64,000 nucleotides of DNA. Source: Hyperoplus lanceolatus. Its lineage: Eukaryota > Chordata > Actinopteri > Uranoscopiformes > Ammodytidae. A model generated the notes under the pieces. It saw only the letters and a program-made list of their open reading frames with translations, ran no database searches and was not told the origin of the DNA. Location: NCBI GenBank assembly GCA_026929865.2, contig CM049397.1:310001-374000 (forward strand), read 5' to 3'. A program made the position numbers and the translations under genes. Every line of letters begins with the position of its first letter. The stretch's first letter is position 1. Below, in pieces: positions 35,247 to 46,067 of this stretch.

Positions 35247-35259
35247 CTGTAAAGTAATA

Positions 35260-36098
35260 CATGATTATTATTTTTATTTATTAAATACAATTTTGTTTTG
35301 TTCTCTAATAGGTAGGCTATTGTGTGTCATGGTACAGGGCATCTCAGTATACAAAGTTGCTGGTAAGGTGTATGTCTCAGATACAGTCAGCTCATATGCA
35401 ATCCTTAGAGTTTTGCAAAAACTCATCTTGTGAGCTCTGACACAGTTTCAGATTAGTGAAAGCTTTATTCTATTTGTGGAAATGCAACAAGGGGAGATTT
35501 CATAGCTTTTTTCGCATCTCATAGAACTATTCTTTAATTTCCTTTGAAGTTAACAGGAGGCATAAAGCAGGAGTGAGGCCTGGAACACATATCCTGTGTC
35601 TACCTCTTGAGCGCGTCTGCGCCTGTTACTGCTGCGTCTCTCTCCCTGTTTTTCGGCTACACATGGAACTTCTCACTTCTGTTGCTGCTGCTACAGCGCT
35701 GCTTCAAAAAGCCCTGTTTTTTTCACAGAATTACGATTAATGATTAATGTTAAGTCGTTTCATGTCATTTTATGACACATATGATTAATATTGCGTTTTG
35801 ACAGTGGTTTGTGTGCCTCATTGCATTTTTTCACATTGCATATTTTATTTTGAAAGAGACAAACAGGAAAATCGTGAAACTACAGTGAATGCTGCTGGTA
35901 TGACTCTCAACAGCGTATTTTTCTATCAGATAAAGCAGAGAGACCTGAGAGAGACGCGCGTCTCCCATCAAAAATAGGCTCCGCCTGCTGAGGTGAAGTG
36001 GTGCATCGCTGCAGACCCGCCTCAAACTGGTGTCAGCAGGGCATCAAAGGTTGGATGTTTGGCCGCTTAACACGGTCACAAAAACAAACATAGGCCTA
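35260..36098. other. Intergenic stretch, nothing recognised
   Basis: Short open frames only; no splice-bounded exon and no paired terminal repeats were found. Confidence 0.4.
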
Positions 36099-36588
36099 CA
36101 CTCAGTGCGTTTACATGCAGACTCATAATCGGGTAACTAAACAAATAAGACCTCAACAGGACTTTTAAACTGCATGTAAACACCTTTATCCGATCTACTT
36201 TGGACACAAATCGGCACAATAACGGACAAGGGAAGTCGGATAAGAACACCTAGATAATTCGTTCATTGTCGGCTTTCTCTCTGCATGTATACAGGGATCG
36301 GACATCGCATATCGGACTTCTCGTTCTGTGCTTGTGTGCCTGCGCGTGATAGGCTACACCGTGGGTTATTGACGGAAGGGAACCGGACGTGGCTCTAAAA
36401 CCACTTGTTGAAAGCATGGTTGAAAGGGCTACAGCGCCACCTAGCATAATGGAGACAGCCATGCATCGGACATTTATCCGATTTCTGAAAGGCCATGTAT
36501 ACTCAGACAAGTGACACGGTCCGTTCGAGTGTCTTGTTCGATATATGTCTTAATCCAATCTAGTTGTGCCATGGAAACGCACTGAGTG
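36099..36588. mobile_element. MITE with cactcagtgcgttt ends (490 bp)
   Basis: Ends cactcagtgcgtttacatg and catggaaacgcactgagtg are inverted and flanked by TA (36097-36098 and 36589-36590). A TA target suggests a Tc1/mariner or ISL2EU-type parent. No coding capacity. Confidence 0.8.
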
Positions 36589-36611
36589 TAAGATATTTTT
36601 TGGCTTTTAGG

Positions 36612-36617
<6 letters not shown>

Positions 36618-36692
<75 letters not shown>
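36618..36692. repeat. (AAT)n microsatellite
   Basis: About 25 AAT units; open frames across it are artefacts. Confidence 0.97.
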
Positions 36693-36693
<1 letters not shown>

Positions 36694-36834
36694 TAAAAAT
36701 AATACAGGCCGGTGGTGAGCCTGGACCTCGAAGGGGTCGGGATCTCTTCAAACAGAGGATTGACAATTGGCCGAAGCACTCCGCCCAGGCTTGGCTCCAG
36801 ACGGGGGCCACTAGAGGAGTCTAGTGCCTCGTTT

Positions 36835-37527
36835 CATTTCATTTTTTCATTTCATTTATTTATTACGGCTCACGGCCATAGCACATGGCATTGAGCACAC
36901 AATTCAAATTAAATCATTGCAAACAAACAATGGTGTACGGCAAGGAAAAAACAAAAAAAACAAAAAACATTACTTAAACAATGGCAGGACATTTCTCAGA
37001 AAAGCTCCTGTTTTAACAATAAGACCTGTTTTTTCTGACCTCAAAAGCAAAATCAGTTTAATCCTAGATGGTAAATAAACATAATATTTTGGCAGGTATT
37101 TTTTTCTATAGTGCATTACATCCAAATTCCCACACTCAAAAAATACATGATACTCATCACCAACACAATTGGAATCACAGAGGTTGCACAATCGTTCACT
37201 TCTTTCCAGCCCTTTGTACCTTCCAGTGACTTTGGGTATTCTGGTGTTATTTGTTCTAAAATTACATATAGCCTGCCTGGACTCTTGGTTTTCATACAGC
37301 AAATATTTTTCTAATTTAAACTCTTGTTTAAATTCTATGTACGTGTCACAGGAAGTCATGCTTGTAAGCTCGCTCTGCCACCTCTGAATGAATTGATCTT
37401 GCAACCTCTGTTCAACAGTTCTTTTCAGCCAGTTAATGTTGTTGTACTTTTGAGTTATCCACATGTATGACAACCCGCAGTCATCCAGTATCTGCTTCAC
37501 CTGTGATACCCAAGGTGAAGCATACAC
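36835..37527 (-). pseudogene. LINE C-terminal fragment with Cys-His motif
   Basis: A 185-codon minus-strand frame ends at 36970. It reads QSELTSMTSCDTYIEFKQEF and ICNFRTNNTRIPKVTGRYKG, then RLCNLCDSNCVGDEYHVFFE, a CxxC...H...C arrangement found at the C-terminus of several non-LTR retrotransposon ORF2 proteins, followed by FFECGNLDVMHYRKKYLPKY. A tttcattt-rich tail lies on the left. The copy is truncated at about 37530, where an in-frame stop lies just upstream. It differs from the LINE at 9701, so it is a second LINE family. Confidence 0.75.
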
Positions 37528-37670
37528 ACCGCTGCTATGTCGGGTCAGAGTGGGACAGCTCGCTTTTAAGAATCTGGGTGGTGTTTCAACCGCTGACCCT
37601 ACCCGCCGGCGCCAAACCAGCCACTTCTATATTTTTACGCCGTGTTGTGAGCATATTACACTGTTAAATG

Positions 37671-37726
37671 CACTGTCTCTGTTGGCTTGCACCGAGACGA
37701 CTCGGTGCAAGCCAATAGAGACAGTG
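37671..37726. repeat. Near-perfect hairpin, 26-bp arms, 4-nt loop
   Basis: cactgtctctgttggcttgc with accgag pairs with ctcggtgcaagccaatagag with acagtg, with one mismatch, around acga. Confidence 0.95.
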
Positions 37727-39776
37727 AGCGAACAGCACTGGCCATGGCAGCTACGTGACTATGGTGACATCGTAGCAGCGGGACACAGTATAGCCCACTG
37801 ATTCATTTAATGAAGAGGAAAAACACCACACAATAAACAGAGAGCTGTGCGCTGACATTTTTCGCTAAACACATGACTCTCTTCACTCTTGCCGAGGCGA
37901 CTACACACGGCGGTTTAATGTGGAAATGATTCTTTCGACCAATCATCGGACGGCAGTGTGTAGCTACACCTTTTCAGCACCCTTTCTGGCGGAGCTGCCC
38001 CTGCTCGGTGGAAACGACGCATTGGTGTAGTGGTTTTCAATCAGGACCTTTTCTAAAGTATTTTTGGTTCACAGCCAGCAGTAAAAAGATAGACAAACAA
38101 ACTAGAAAATCCCTCTGACATTTAAAAAGTGCAGTCCCCACGGCCCCCTGCCATCGGCCCGGCTCTAAACGCTTCACAGAACCGCCGCTGCGCTCTTTCC
38201 ACTGAATCTCATTCCCCTGGTGCTTGGTGATCTAATTTTAAGCAAATCAGAGGATCGCTGTCAGATGCAGCTGCTCTGATGTTTCTGCAATCAATGATAC
38301 TGTAGAAATTAAGCTTTAAGAGCTTTATAATGCTTTTTCATCTTTTCTGACCTATAAATACTGTTATAATGTTATACAGTCATGCTAAATGATACCAAAG
38401 TGTCAGATATTGACGTACATGCATTTTAGACAAATTTCCTGCTTACTGTCTGGGGTGGCTGCAGGTGGCTGTGCACAGCCCCAACACTCCAATGGTGATA
38501 GCGGCAGCCTATTGTCTAGTTTCCTGGATTGTGTGACTTAGACAAAGCGGATTTTTCATGTATGGTCATGCTGCTACACACTCAGACATGTCCCTGTTCC
38601 CCCCTCCCCGCCTGTTCAAATCTTCCCGCGCTCACACTGCAGTCCGCTCAGTGTAACATGAAACTAGGGGGCGTGCCTGTTGCTATGCAGTTACCTGGTC
38701 TGCTCTGATTGGCCATTTTCAACAGAGTGCAGAGGGACCAGGCCCCCAGGATGCTGCCTTCTCCGAGCAGCCAGCATGGACTAGTGGCCAACCCATTGGT
38801 ACTGCATGCTGTGAATGGGAGCTTATTTTCCATAGAGCCCAGAGGCAGATTTCCCCGTCCACACAATACAAGCGGCGAACAAGATTGTGTCTCCGCAATT
38901 TTTTTCTGGATATCAATCATAGGCTCATACTTATCTTTAGACCATGTACTAATAAAACTGAAGTTTTCTCATTTAAAAACGCCACCTCAAGCGTTTTATT
39001 AGCCCAACGGCTTTCAACGTCTTTCAGTTTGTTTTTGCGGGAGGTTACACTGCTTTCTTCATCCAAGAACGTCAGTGAGACGTACACTGCGCGTCACGCT
39101 TTAGGGGCGTGTTGGCACCGTGGACGCGGAAGTCGAATACTTCCTGTATGGTTGCCCTGCGCCAATGAGCAGCTTTCATAGGAATGAATGGCTTCAACGT
39201 TCCAACGGTTTTCAGTCCGCTGTCCATTTCTTTATAGGTCCATGAGAGGGACAGAGCGTTTTTGCAGAGAGGCTAAACTGCAGTCCCAAAGTTAGACTGA
39301 AAAATAGCATAATAGGTCCTTTTTAACATGGTTACATTGGTCTCCACGCTGCATTGGCCAAAAGTAAACAGAACTGACAGCCGGCCAATGCCACGCCCAT
39401 GTAGGCAGGAAGGGGAGAACGGGGGAATCTGAGGCATCGCGTAATGTGAACCACCCCCTGTATCTAGGCAACGGAAAACATTTGTGGTCATGTGAGATGT
39501 ATGTTTTCAAGCCCCTCTCATTTCCCCATGGCCCTGAAAGAGAGGACTTCATGGTGCTGTGGTAAGCATGTTTTTTCACCAAAATAGGTATTTTGCATGT
39601 AAAAGTAAATTTTCTTGCTGTCAACTTAATCAACTGTTGTGCCAAAGCAAATGTATTCACGTAGAAAAACGTCTATCATACGTGTTGATAAACTACCAAC
39701 ATATGAAACCATGTGATGCTGATAACTGAAGATTAGCCTGAAACGCTAAGAGAGGTAGTTTTTTCTCAAATTGTGG
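37727..39776. other. Intergenic repeat debris
   Basis: No exon recognised. A single TTAA-element end (gcatnataggtccttt type) occurs at about 39310-39335; its partner was not found. Several cp-rich blocks at 38580-39180 are unassigned. Confidence 0.35.
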
Positions 39777-39817
39777 TGGTGGGGGAAAGTGAGCCACTGT
39801 CTCACTTTCCCCCACCA
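39777..39817. repeat. Perfect hairpin, 17-bp arms, 7-nt loop
   Basis: tggtgggggaaagtgag pairs exactly with ctcactttcccccacca around ccactgt. Confidence 0.93.
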
Positions 39818-40847
39818 TGAGGCACAAGTTAAGTTTAGTCTTAAACATATTTAATGTAATATTACATAACATATGTTTTATTTTAATGTCATACACATTG
39901 TAGAAAAGCCATCATGCCAAGGAAATACACCAGGAAGACGACCTGGGGCAACCAACACGGAAAGAGCACCTTCTCATCTTTCCCTGTAACCGTCAGGGCT
40001 GGAATGTAGAGTAGGCCTAGTAGATTATGACAGGCTGATGGTATAATCCAGTTGGGTCTTCTCCTGTGTTCTGAGTCCCAGGCTGTTCTCGCTGGTTCTG
40101 ATTTTCCTATGCTTTGACCCCAGACACTAGCTGGCTCTAAGGGTCCTGTCTTCTGACCCCCAGACAGCGTTCTAATCTAACTGGTTCTATCTTTCATTTG
40201 AATCTTATTAAAACCTTTTGAATTATAATATGTTGTATTTGATTTTGTTCAGAGTTACTGTCAAGTGTTTAGAAAATTTGCTTTGCTTAAATGACCAAAC
40301 CCCATCATTCTTTTACTAGTCCGACATTAGTTCTGGAATGTGTGGCTAGCTTTCAGGATTCTTACTGTTACAATATGTGTTGTTATGGTAGTTTCAGAGT
40401 GTAAAAAGTAAGTGGATCAGTTTACCCCACAGCTAGGGTAAAGTGAGCCACATGACAACTTTTTTTAAAACAATCATATTTTCACTGCCCTTTGTCTTGA
40501 AAAAATTCTGCTAATGCCCTTTTCTAGGAAACATCCTGAATTAATGGGAAATGTGTAAATTTGAGTGATAAATAATTTTAGCTCCCTTAGAGGGGAGAAA
40601 ATGTAAAAAGTGGCTCAGATTACCCCTATAGAGTAAATGAGCAGGGCGGTGCATGCACGCCCATGTAGATCTGACCAATCAGAGAAGATGAAGCTTTTTG
40701 CAAGGGGGGTAGATGTTAAACCAAGCATTTGAGAGAGAGGGCAAACAATTCTGGAAAAGGCGATGAAGAAATGGGCAATAGTAGAAAACAAATGGGTTTT
40801 TTGAACAATAAACCATGAAAACCTTTTCGAGTAGACCTCGAAATTAC

Positions 40848-41942
40848 CAGTGTTGGGAACGTTATGTTTAAAAAGTAATTAGTTATAGTTACTCACTACT
40901 TGTTCCAAAAAGTAACTGAGTTAGTAACTGAATTACTTTATAATAGAAGTAACTAGTTACCAGGGAAAGTAACTATTTGCGTTAGCCTACTGTAAAAAAA
41001 AAAAAAAGATGCAACAAATTTGGATTTTTGTGAGCAGTTTTCACAAGTCAGTTGAATTGAGTAGAACAGACAGGTAGGCCTACTCGTAGGCTACATAACC
41101 TTCAATATTTATTGCACATCAACAGACAGCAAGAGGTTTATCCTGCACTTCAAGTATTTTGTTCTCCACTAAAGTAGTAGAGAAAACTGCTGAATGTACC
41201 GTGCTGATCTGCTATATCACTAGAAGTGGTGTTTTAGCCGACACCCCTGAAGTGTCAGGGGTGTCGGCTAAAACACCACTTGAGGCCAAAAACGTCAGAC
41301 TATGAAGCATGAGACGATGAGAGGAGAAGTAAGGATTTATCCTATGTTTATTTCCTTCTTTAACATGCACAGCAGCATAAAGATCCCAAGAAAAGAATAA
41401 TAGCAATATTCGGCTCGTGATGACACGCTAAACAGCTGTTGCAACCGGCGAATCGCAGCCGTTTAATAACGTGCATAAATTATATTTTATAGAGATCGGG
41501 AAACTCCATGCACTTACTCACAAGGGCGATGCAAACAAACTCAGGGAGAGCACGGTTCAACCGTGGATTGATAGGTGGTTACTGCGGCAACACGCACGCT
41601 CACACAACAGAGAGATAAAGAAAAAGAAACTTCACTAAACAGGCACTCCGGCTGACTGACGTGACGGCGCTAACTGACAGTTATAATGTCATCCACACTG
41701 AATAAAACACATCTTAAAACACACCGGTCTCCTCACTAGCAGTTTGTGCAGTATGGAGCTAGGGGCGCATTCGGATTACACAGTTTATTCAATCAATTAA
41801 TAGTAACGCACCACATTTAACGTTCAGTAGCGATAACGGCGTTGTAACGACGGAAAAAGTAATTAGTTAGATTACCCCGTAACTGAAAAAATAACGGCAT
41901 TACCTAACGCCGTTATTTCAAACAGCGTTATTCCCAACACTG
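40848..41942. mobile_element. hAT-like element (1,095 bp)
   Basis: Ends cagtgttgggaacgttatgt and gcgttattcccaacactg are inverted. The flanks gaaattac (40840-40847) and ggaattac (41943-41950) match at 7 of 8. Subterminal agtaactagttac-type repeats occur. It holds the hairpin at 41224-41281. A segment near 41690-41720 (aatgtcatccacactgaata) also occurs at 15258-15292. Confidence 0.87.
41224..41281. repeat. Perfect hairpin, 27-bp arms, 4-nt loop
   Basis: aagtggtgttttagccgaca with cccctga pairs exactly with tcaggggtgtcggctaaaac with accactt around agtg. Confidence 0.97.
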
Positions 41943-42263
41943 GGAATTACACATCTAAACCCGAGATTTAGCATAATATGTCCCCTTTAATAGAATGTAC
42001 CTCCAATTTTTGTAACGTAGATGGTTTGAAGCCAACAGTGACCCAATACCAGTCAGAATAGACAGCCTAACTATTAAATATTTACAAGCCTATATTATTA
42101 TTCCTGGCTGTTATTTCACTATTCACTTATTATCTTTTAATTTTTTATGAATTATGCAGCGTGTTTCACATGTGTGTGTTGCTTATTGTAATACAATTGA
42201 CATAAATGATGAGGATTGGATTGTATAGGTTGGAGCGAAAGCACCTTTTATATACTATCTATG

Positions 42264-42731
42264 CCAGTGGTTTTTTCAAACTGTGGGGCAAAAAAAAAAA
42301 AAAAAAAATTAGTTTGTGTTTTTTATATTAACAAGAGTTCTGGACAAGAGTTCTTATGCTTCGTTCCTCTCACTGCATTTAAATGCATTTATTATATTAC
42401 AGAGAAATAGGTCTCGTTAAAGAAAAAGAGCACCAAGCCCAACCCAGAGGACTCTGCATACATTTTTTTATTTTAAATTAATATTTGTATAGAAAATCCA
42501 TGTGTCTTTCTTCAATAGCTTCTAATTCATCAGACCCAGTGTGTCCAAATTATTTGTTCACAAAAAATTCCTCATATTTAGCCTATTAATTTTCCTCTCA
42601 AAGTGTAAAATAATTAAAAGATCTTTCAAAACACACAGGGATTTAGATTTATTTTTAATTTTTTTTGGGGGGGCTCCGCTGAAATTTGTTCTCTGAGGGG
42701 GGGCTCACTCTCACACTTTGAAAACCCCTAT
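42264..42731. mobile_element. hAT-like element with cagtggtttt...ttgaaaacccc ends
   Basis: The left end cagtggttttttcaaactgt and right end acactttgaaaacccct are inverted. The flanks share ctatgc or tatgc. It contains the block shared with 23160-23425. Confidence 0.6.
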
Positions 42732-43344
42732 GCAAAGCACTAGCTAACGTACGTAGCATGTGACCTAGTGTTAAAGCATCATGCAAGATAGCCTTAAATA
42801 ACTTCTTCCAGTATCATTTGCAATTGACTGTAACTAAAACATGAAACTGAACCAACTTTATGTCGCGTGATTTACAGAAACATCGCTAAAAAACAGAAAA
42901 ATACCTGATACCTGAACATGCAAATTAGAAAAAATATCACAGGAAGCTACCAAACATAGCAGAAAGAAGATGTTGTTGTTATAGGTCTTGTTTTATCACA
43001 CATTGATGAGACCCCCCAGGCCAGTGATAAACTGATTTGGAGAATCCCTGCATGGCGCAGTGACGGCGGCGGAGGGTTAATGATAAACTTCAGAGCCCCT
43101 TTCAAAACACAGTTACAACGTGCTTAAGAATAAAGGAAAACACATAGATTAAACGAACTAACGTACGGATAACAGGGGCCTATCATGAACCAGTAAAGAA
43201 AAAGGAAAAAAAATCACATTATTTTTCACCAGTACATTTTTGTTATTTTTGTTTAAATAACATTATTCGGGGCAACGCAGATCTAGGGCCTATATTGAGT
43301 TTAGCCATTAAAGGCCTACTTCACCGGTTTGAATATGAAGGTGT

Positions 43345-43975
43345 ATTGAATTCTGAGATCCTTTATTTCTTATTTCTTTTTCAAACTGCTGTTTATTTTT
43401 TAAAATTGTAAATGATCTTGCTCCCCCCCCTCTTAAGAAATTTGTGAGTCTGAGTAGAGCAGAAAACAACACAAGAGCATCATCTAGAGGGGACTCATTA
43501 AGTGTGTTTAGAAGGACCACTTTTGGTCAAAGTGCCTTTTCTGTAAAAACAACAGGGCTATGGAACAGTATTCCTGTAGGTATTAGGCAAAGCAACACAC
43601 TCAGTAGTTTTAAATCAGGTCTCCAGAAATGGCTAAAATCAGGGCAGCGATGTGAACATTTTTAGTCATTTATCTCATGTTTGGTGTTTTATGTTTACTT
43701 TATTATACATCTTGTTTTGTTGTATTCTTTTAACTAGATATGCCTTCTTGGTCATGCAATATTGTGAGCCTATATTTGCACATTGGGCACTTTTTAATTG
43801 TATTATCAAATTCTTGTATTATTATTCATTTTAATCCTTTTTGTTTTTAGCTTAACACCAATTCCTGTCCAGGGACTACAGACGAAAATTAGCCATGTGG
43901 CTATAATCTGGCTCAATTGTATATTGTGCACTGTCCCTGCTAAATAAACAATAAATGAAATGAAAATAAATGAAA
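43345..43975 (+). pseudogene. LINE 3' end (C-terminus and 3' UTR)
   Basis: After a C-run, an open frame reads VSLSRAENNTRASSRGDSLS and TTFGQSAFSVKTTGLWNSIP, then LSSFKSGLQKWLKS, with a stop at 43663. This FxxGLxxWL ending is typical of CR1/L2-class ORF2. The 3' UTR ends with aataaatgaaatgaaaataa-type units. Strongly 5'-truncated. Confidence 0.75.
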
Positions 43976-44013
43976 ATATAGTATAAATGTGCAAAAAGAA
44001 GGCAGAAAGAGAG

Positions 44014-44130
44014 TTTTTTTAACCCTATATTTCTCTTTCTCGTGACATCACAGAAAGAGAAATATAGGGTTAAAAAAAACATACTTTGTAAATATTACTG
44101 TGATGTCACAGTAAAAGACATCACAGTAAT
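44014..44130. repeat. Two adjacent perfect hairpins
   Basis: The first has 27-bp arms (tttttttaaccctatatttc with tctttct at 44014-44040; complement at 44052-44078) and an 11-nt loop. The second has 14-bp arms (attactgtgatgtc at 44094-44107; complement at 44117-44130) and a 9-nt loop. The loop of the first (gacatcac) repeats part of the second. Confidence 0.93.
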
Positions 44131-44205
44131 TATCACACAATCGACGCTACAACCGTTTTCGGGAGTTGTGTCCAGTATGTAATAAAACTATTCGAAATGT
44201 CAATT

Positions 44206-44275
44206 AGATTAGGCTAGGGGATAACACACCGACTGAGGTGTGGAGGTTCGGGGTTCGAATCCCGATCTGTGGCAG
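44206..44275 (+). repeat. tRNA-like SINE head or tRNA pseudogene
   Basis: A perfect B box ggttcgaatcc (44252-44262) lies about 35-40 bp after an A-box-like ttaggctagggga. Flanking tggaggttcgg and cccgatctgtggca fit a T-arm and acceptor region, but a full cloverleaf was not established. Confidence 0.5.
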
Positions 44276-44454
44276 AGGTCATCATATTGTAGGTTTTTAT
44301 GAAATGCTGTTTCAATTATATCCTAGCCTAAATCAGTTAGCCTATTTGGACATGGGCTAGGCCAATCCTTTTAAGAACAATTTAGACATCTGTATTTTGA
44401 TCAATCTTTATTCGTGAATAGATCATGATATTGAGTATTTGGGTTTGTGGGGGG

Positions 44455-44630
44455 TGTGTGTGTGTGTGTGCGTCAAATTATTTTAAAAGCAGGGATACTT
44501 TGAATCCACTGCAGCCTCGCACTTCGCCAGCAGAGGTCACTGTCACTGAAGCTTCGAGTAATGAACCTATTTTCGAAACATTGGCTCAACTGGTTCAATG
44601 CTTCATAAAAGCTTCATTTGCCCATCACTA
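44455..44630. repeat. hAT-type end fragment upstream of zfr
   Basis: The right end gcttcatttgcccatcacta is a hAT-type terminus in fish. A TG microsatellite (44454-44471) lies at its left. The matching left terminus was not identified. Confidence 0.45.
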
Positions 44631-44636
44631 GCGAAG

Positions 44637-44812
44637 GATATAAAAGCAAGAGGCAAGATCAAGGCGCAATGTTATGATGAAATAAGAGAGTAAAGTAGCC
44701 TATGTCCCAATAGTATGCCTACTGCATCCTAACTAGATTCTTTTTATCGTCGGATGTAGTATGTAGAATAGAAAAAGGAAAGAGTATGCGATTCGGAACG
44801 CAACCTATGTCC
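44637..44812 (+). repeat. Transposon end in the zfr promoter region
   Basis: ggatataaaagcaagaggca to gcgattcggaacgcaacc matches 46930-47100 at most positions and in the same orientation. It ends 178 bp upstream of the zfr start codon. Confidence 0.85.
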
Positions 44813-44900
44813 TGTGCAATGTGCCGTAAAGGCATACAGTCTGCCGGAAACTAAAAGAAGAAATAGAAAACAAACGAACATCCTCCTCGTCACATTCATC

Positions 44901-44948
44901 TGCGCAGGCGCAAAGTGGCCTTTCCGGGTACGACATCCAATATAAATA
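44901..44948 (+). promoter_or_regulatory. Candidate zfr core promoter
   Basis: TGCGCAGGCGCA at 44901-44912 differs from the NRF1 palindrome at one base. tttccggg at 44921-44928 resembles an ETS site, ccaat sits at 44937-44941, and tataaata at 44941-44948 could be a TATA box. Transcription would then begin about 44970, some 20 bp before the start codon. Motif-based only. Confidence 0.55.
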
Positions 44949-44990
44949 GGCTGATCTGTACTACTGGTGTCGGAAGAATATACGAAACTA

Positions 44991-45027
44991 ATGATTCCCA
45001 TATGTCCAGTGGTTTCCTTCACCTATG
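44991..45027 (+). CDS. zfr: zfr coding exon 1
   Basis: ATG at 44991 opens MIPICPVVSFTY, identical to the remembered first residues of the long human ZFR isoform, and the exon ends in G before the donor gtatgt. Joined to TG at 45193 this gives Val, as in human [13 protein letters not shown] is a zinc-finger RNA-binding protein of the DZF family, with three widely spaced C2H2-type fingers and a C-terminal DZF domain that pairs with NF45. It acts in the nucleus on splicing and on ADAR editing of double-stranded RNA. Intron 1 is only 165 bp. Confidence 0.92.
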
Positions 45028-45192
45028 GTATGTATTGTTATAAACGTAAGCATATCCACTTTAGCAAATAAGACTTTACAACCATAAAAGCAATATTAAG
45101 ATAGTGAAGTCAATGGATAGTCCTTGGATTGCTCATTTGAGCCTGCTGCTAACGGTTAGCTTAGCGTTATCCTGTATATCTGTTCTCCGCAG

Positions 45193-45274
45193 TGCCCAGC
45201 CGGCTTGGTGAAGATGCCAAAATGGCTACCGGCAATTACTTTGGATTTACCCATGGTGCTGCTGCCCAATACAG
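45193..45274 (+). CDS. zfr: zfr coding exon 2
   Basis: Acceptor tgttctccgcag precedes 82 bp encoding [20 protein letters not shown] and GAAAQY, and the donor is cag/gtaagg. The internal ATG at 45222 starts MATGNYFGF, the start of the shorter ZFR isoform, so either Met could initiate. Compared with human, the alanine run after FTH is shorter. The last two bases AG join the T at 57135 to give Ser. The following intron is 11.9 kb and holds most of the nested transposons. Confidence 0.94.
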
Positions 45275-46067
45275 GTAAGGGTAACCTAGATATTCGGCTT
45301 TTTGGTGACGCAAAGCTAAAGGTTTCCCCCCTCTTCCTTGCGTTAGCGGAGTGTGTATGTTGTGCGGGGATGTAGGCCTATGGCTGTATATGGCTCCTAC
45401 CACTGCCATTGTTAAAGCTGGGGGGGAGAGGGCGGTTATTATTCTTCTGCTGCTGCAGTTGAACTATACGCTGTTAAGACTGAAATAATGCTGCTTAAAT
45501 ATAAGTTGAAGCTGAAATATTATACAGGAAGTCCTGTCTGCCTAATACATAAACAAGTTGAATGGGTAAATCAGCATTACGAGACTAGAATTCCACAATT
45601 CATATTAGAAAGTAATCCACCTCCTGGTATGTGGACTGACAGATATGTTTTGGCCAACACTGTTGCCAGAAACATTGCATTGTGGCATAAGGAGAGTCAA
45701 GTTCAATTTATTTGCTGTCAGACGCAAAATTAAGTGCCCCGAGAGACTTGGGTTGATATAAAGAGGCAAGGTGCAAGTATGACTCTGTGGGCAGATAAAA
45801 GAGGTATATTTTTCAGACACTTTAACAAGCAGTTTAAGCCTGAGAGAGGAGCCATCTTAGAACACAACCATGACACCTTACTGGGCAAAGAGGATGCCAG
45901 AACATAAAAACAGCTCATCCCTGAGGAAAGAGAGACAGCAAGTTGGTCAGATCAAACATTTTAAGATCAATTCACACACAATCAGGCCTAAGCCTAGTAC
46001 TGGACCGGGTTCAGTATTAAATTAGTCAAACAAATGTTTATAAACTACGTATTTATTGATAAACAAT
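45275..46067 (+). other. Start of zfr intron 2
   Basis: No exon seen. A stretch at 45480-45960 contains a plus-strand open frame (45488-45733) with no recognisable domain and no terminal repeats; it could be decayed repeat or simply intron. Confidence 0.4.

Noticed and set aside
36564..36824. Open frames with long Asn, Ile or Leu runs
   Set aside because: They read through the AAT microsatellite at 36618-36692.
41224..41281. microRNA precursor
   Set aside because: Arms are perfect with a 4-nt loop; animal microRNA precursors have longer, imperfect stems and larger loops.
44206..44275. Functional tRNA gene
   Set aside because: A and B boxes are present, but no complete cloverleaf with anticodon stem and paired acceptor stem could be drawn; a SINE head is more likely.
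45488..45733. 81-codon open frame in zfr intron 2
   Set aside because: No splice sites fit, no recognisable domain, and it falls between zfr exons 2 and 3, whose phases join without it.
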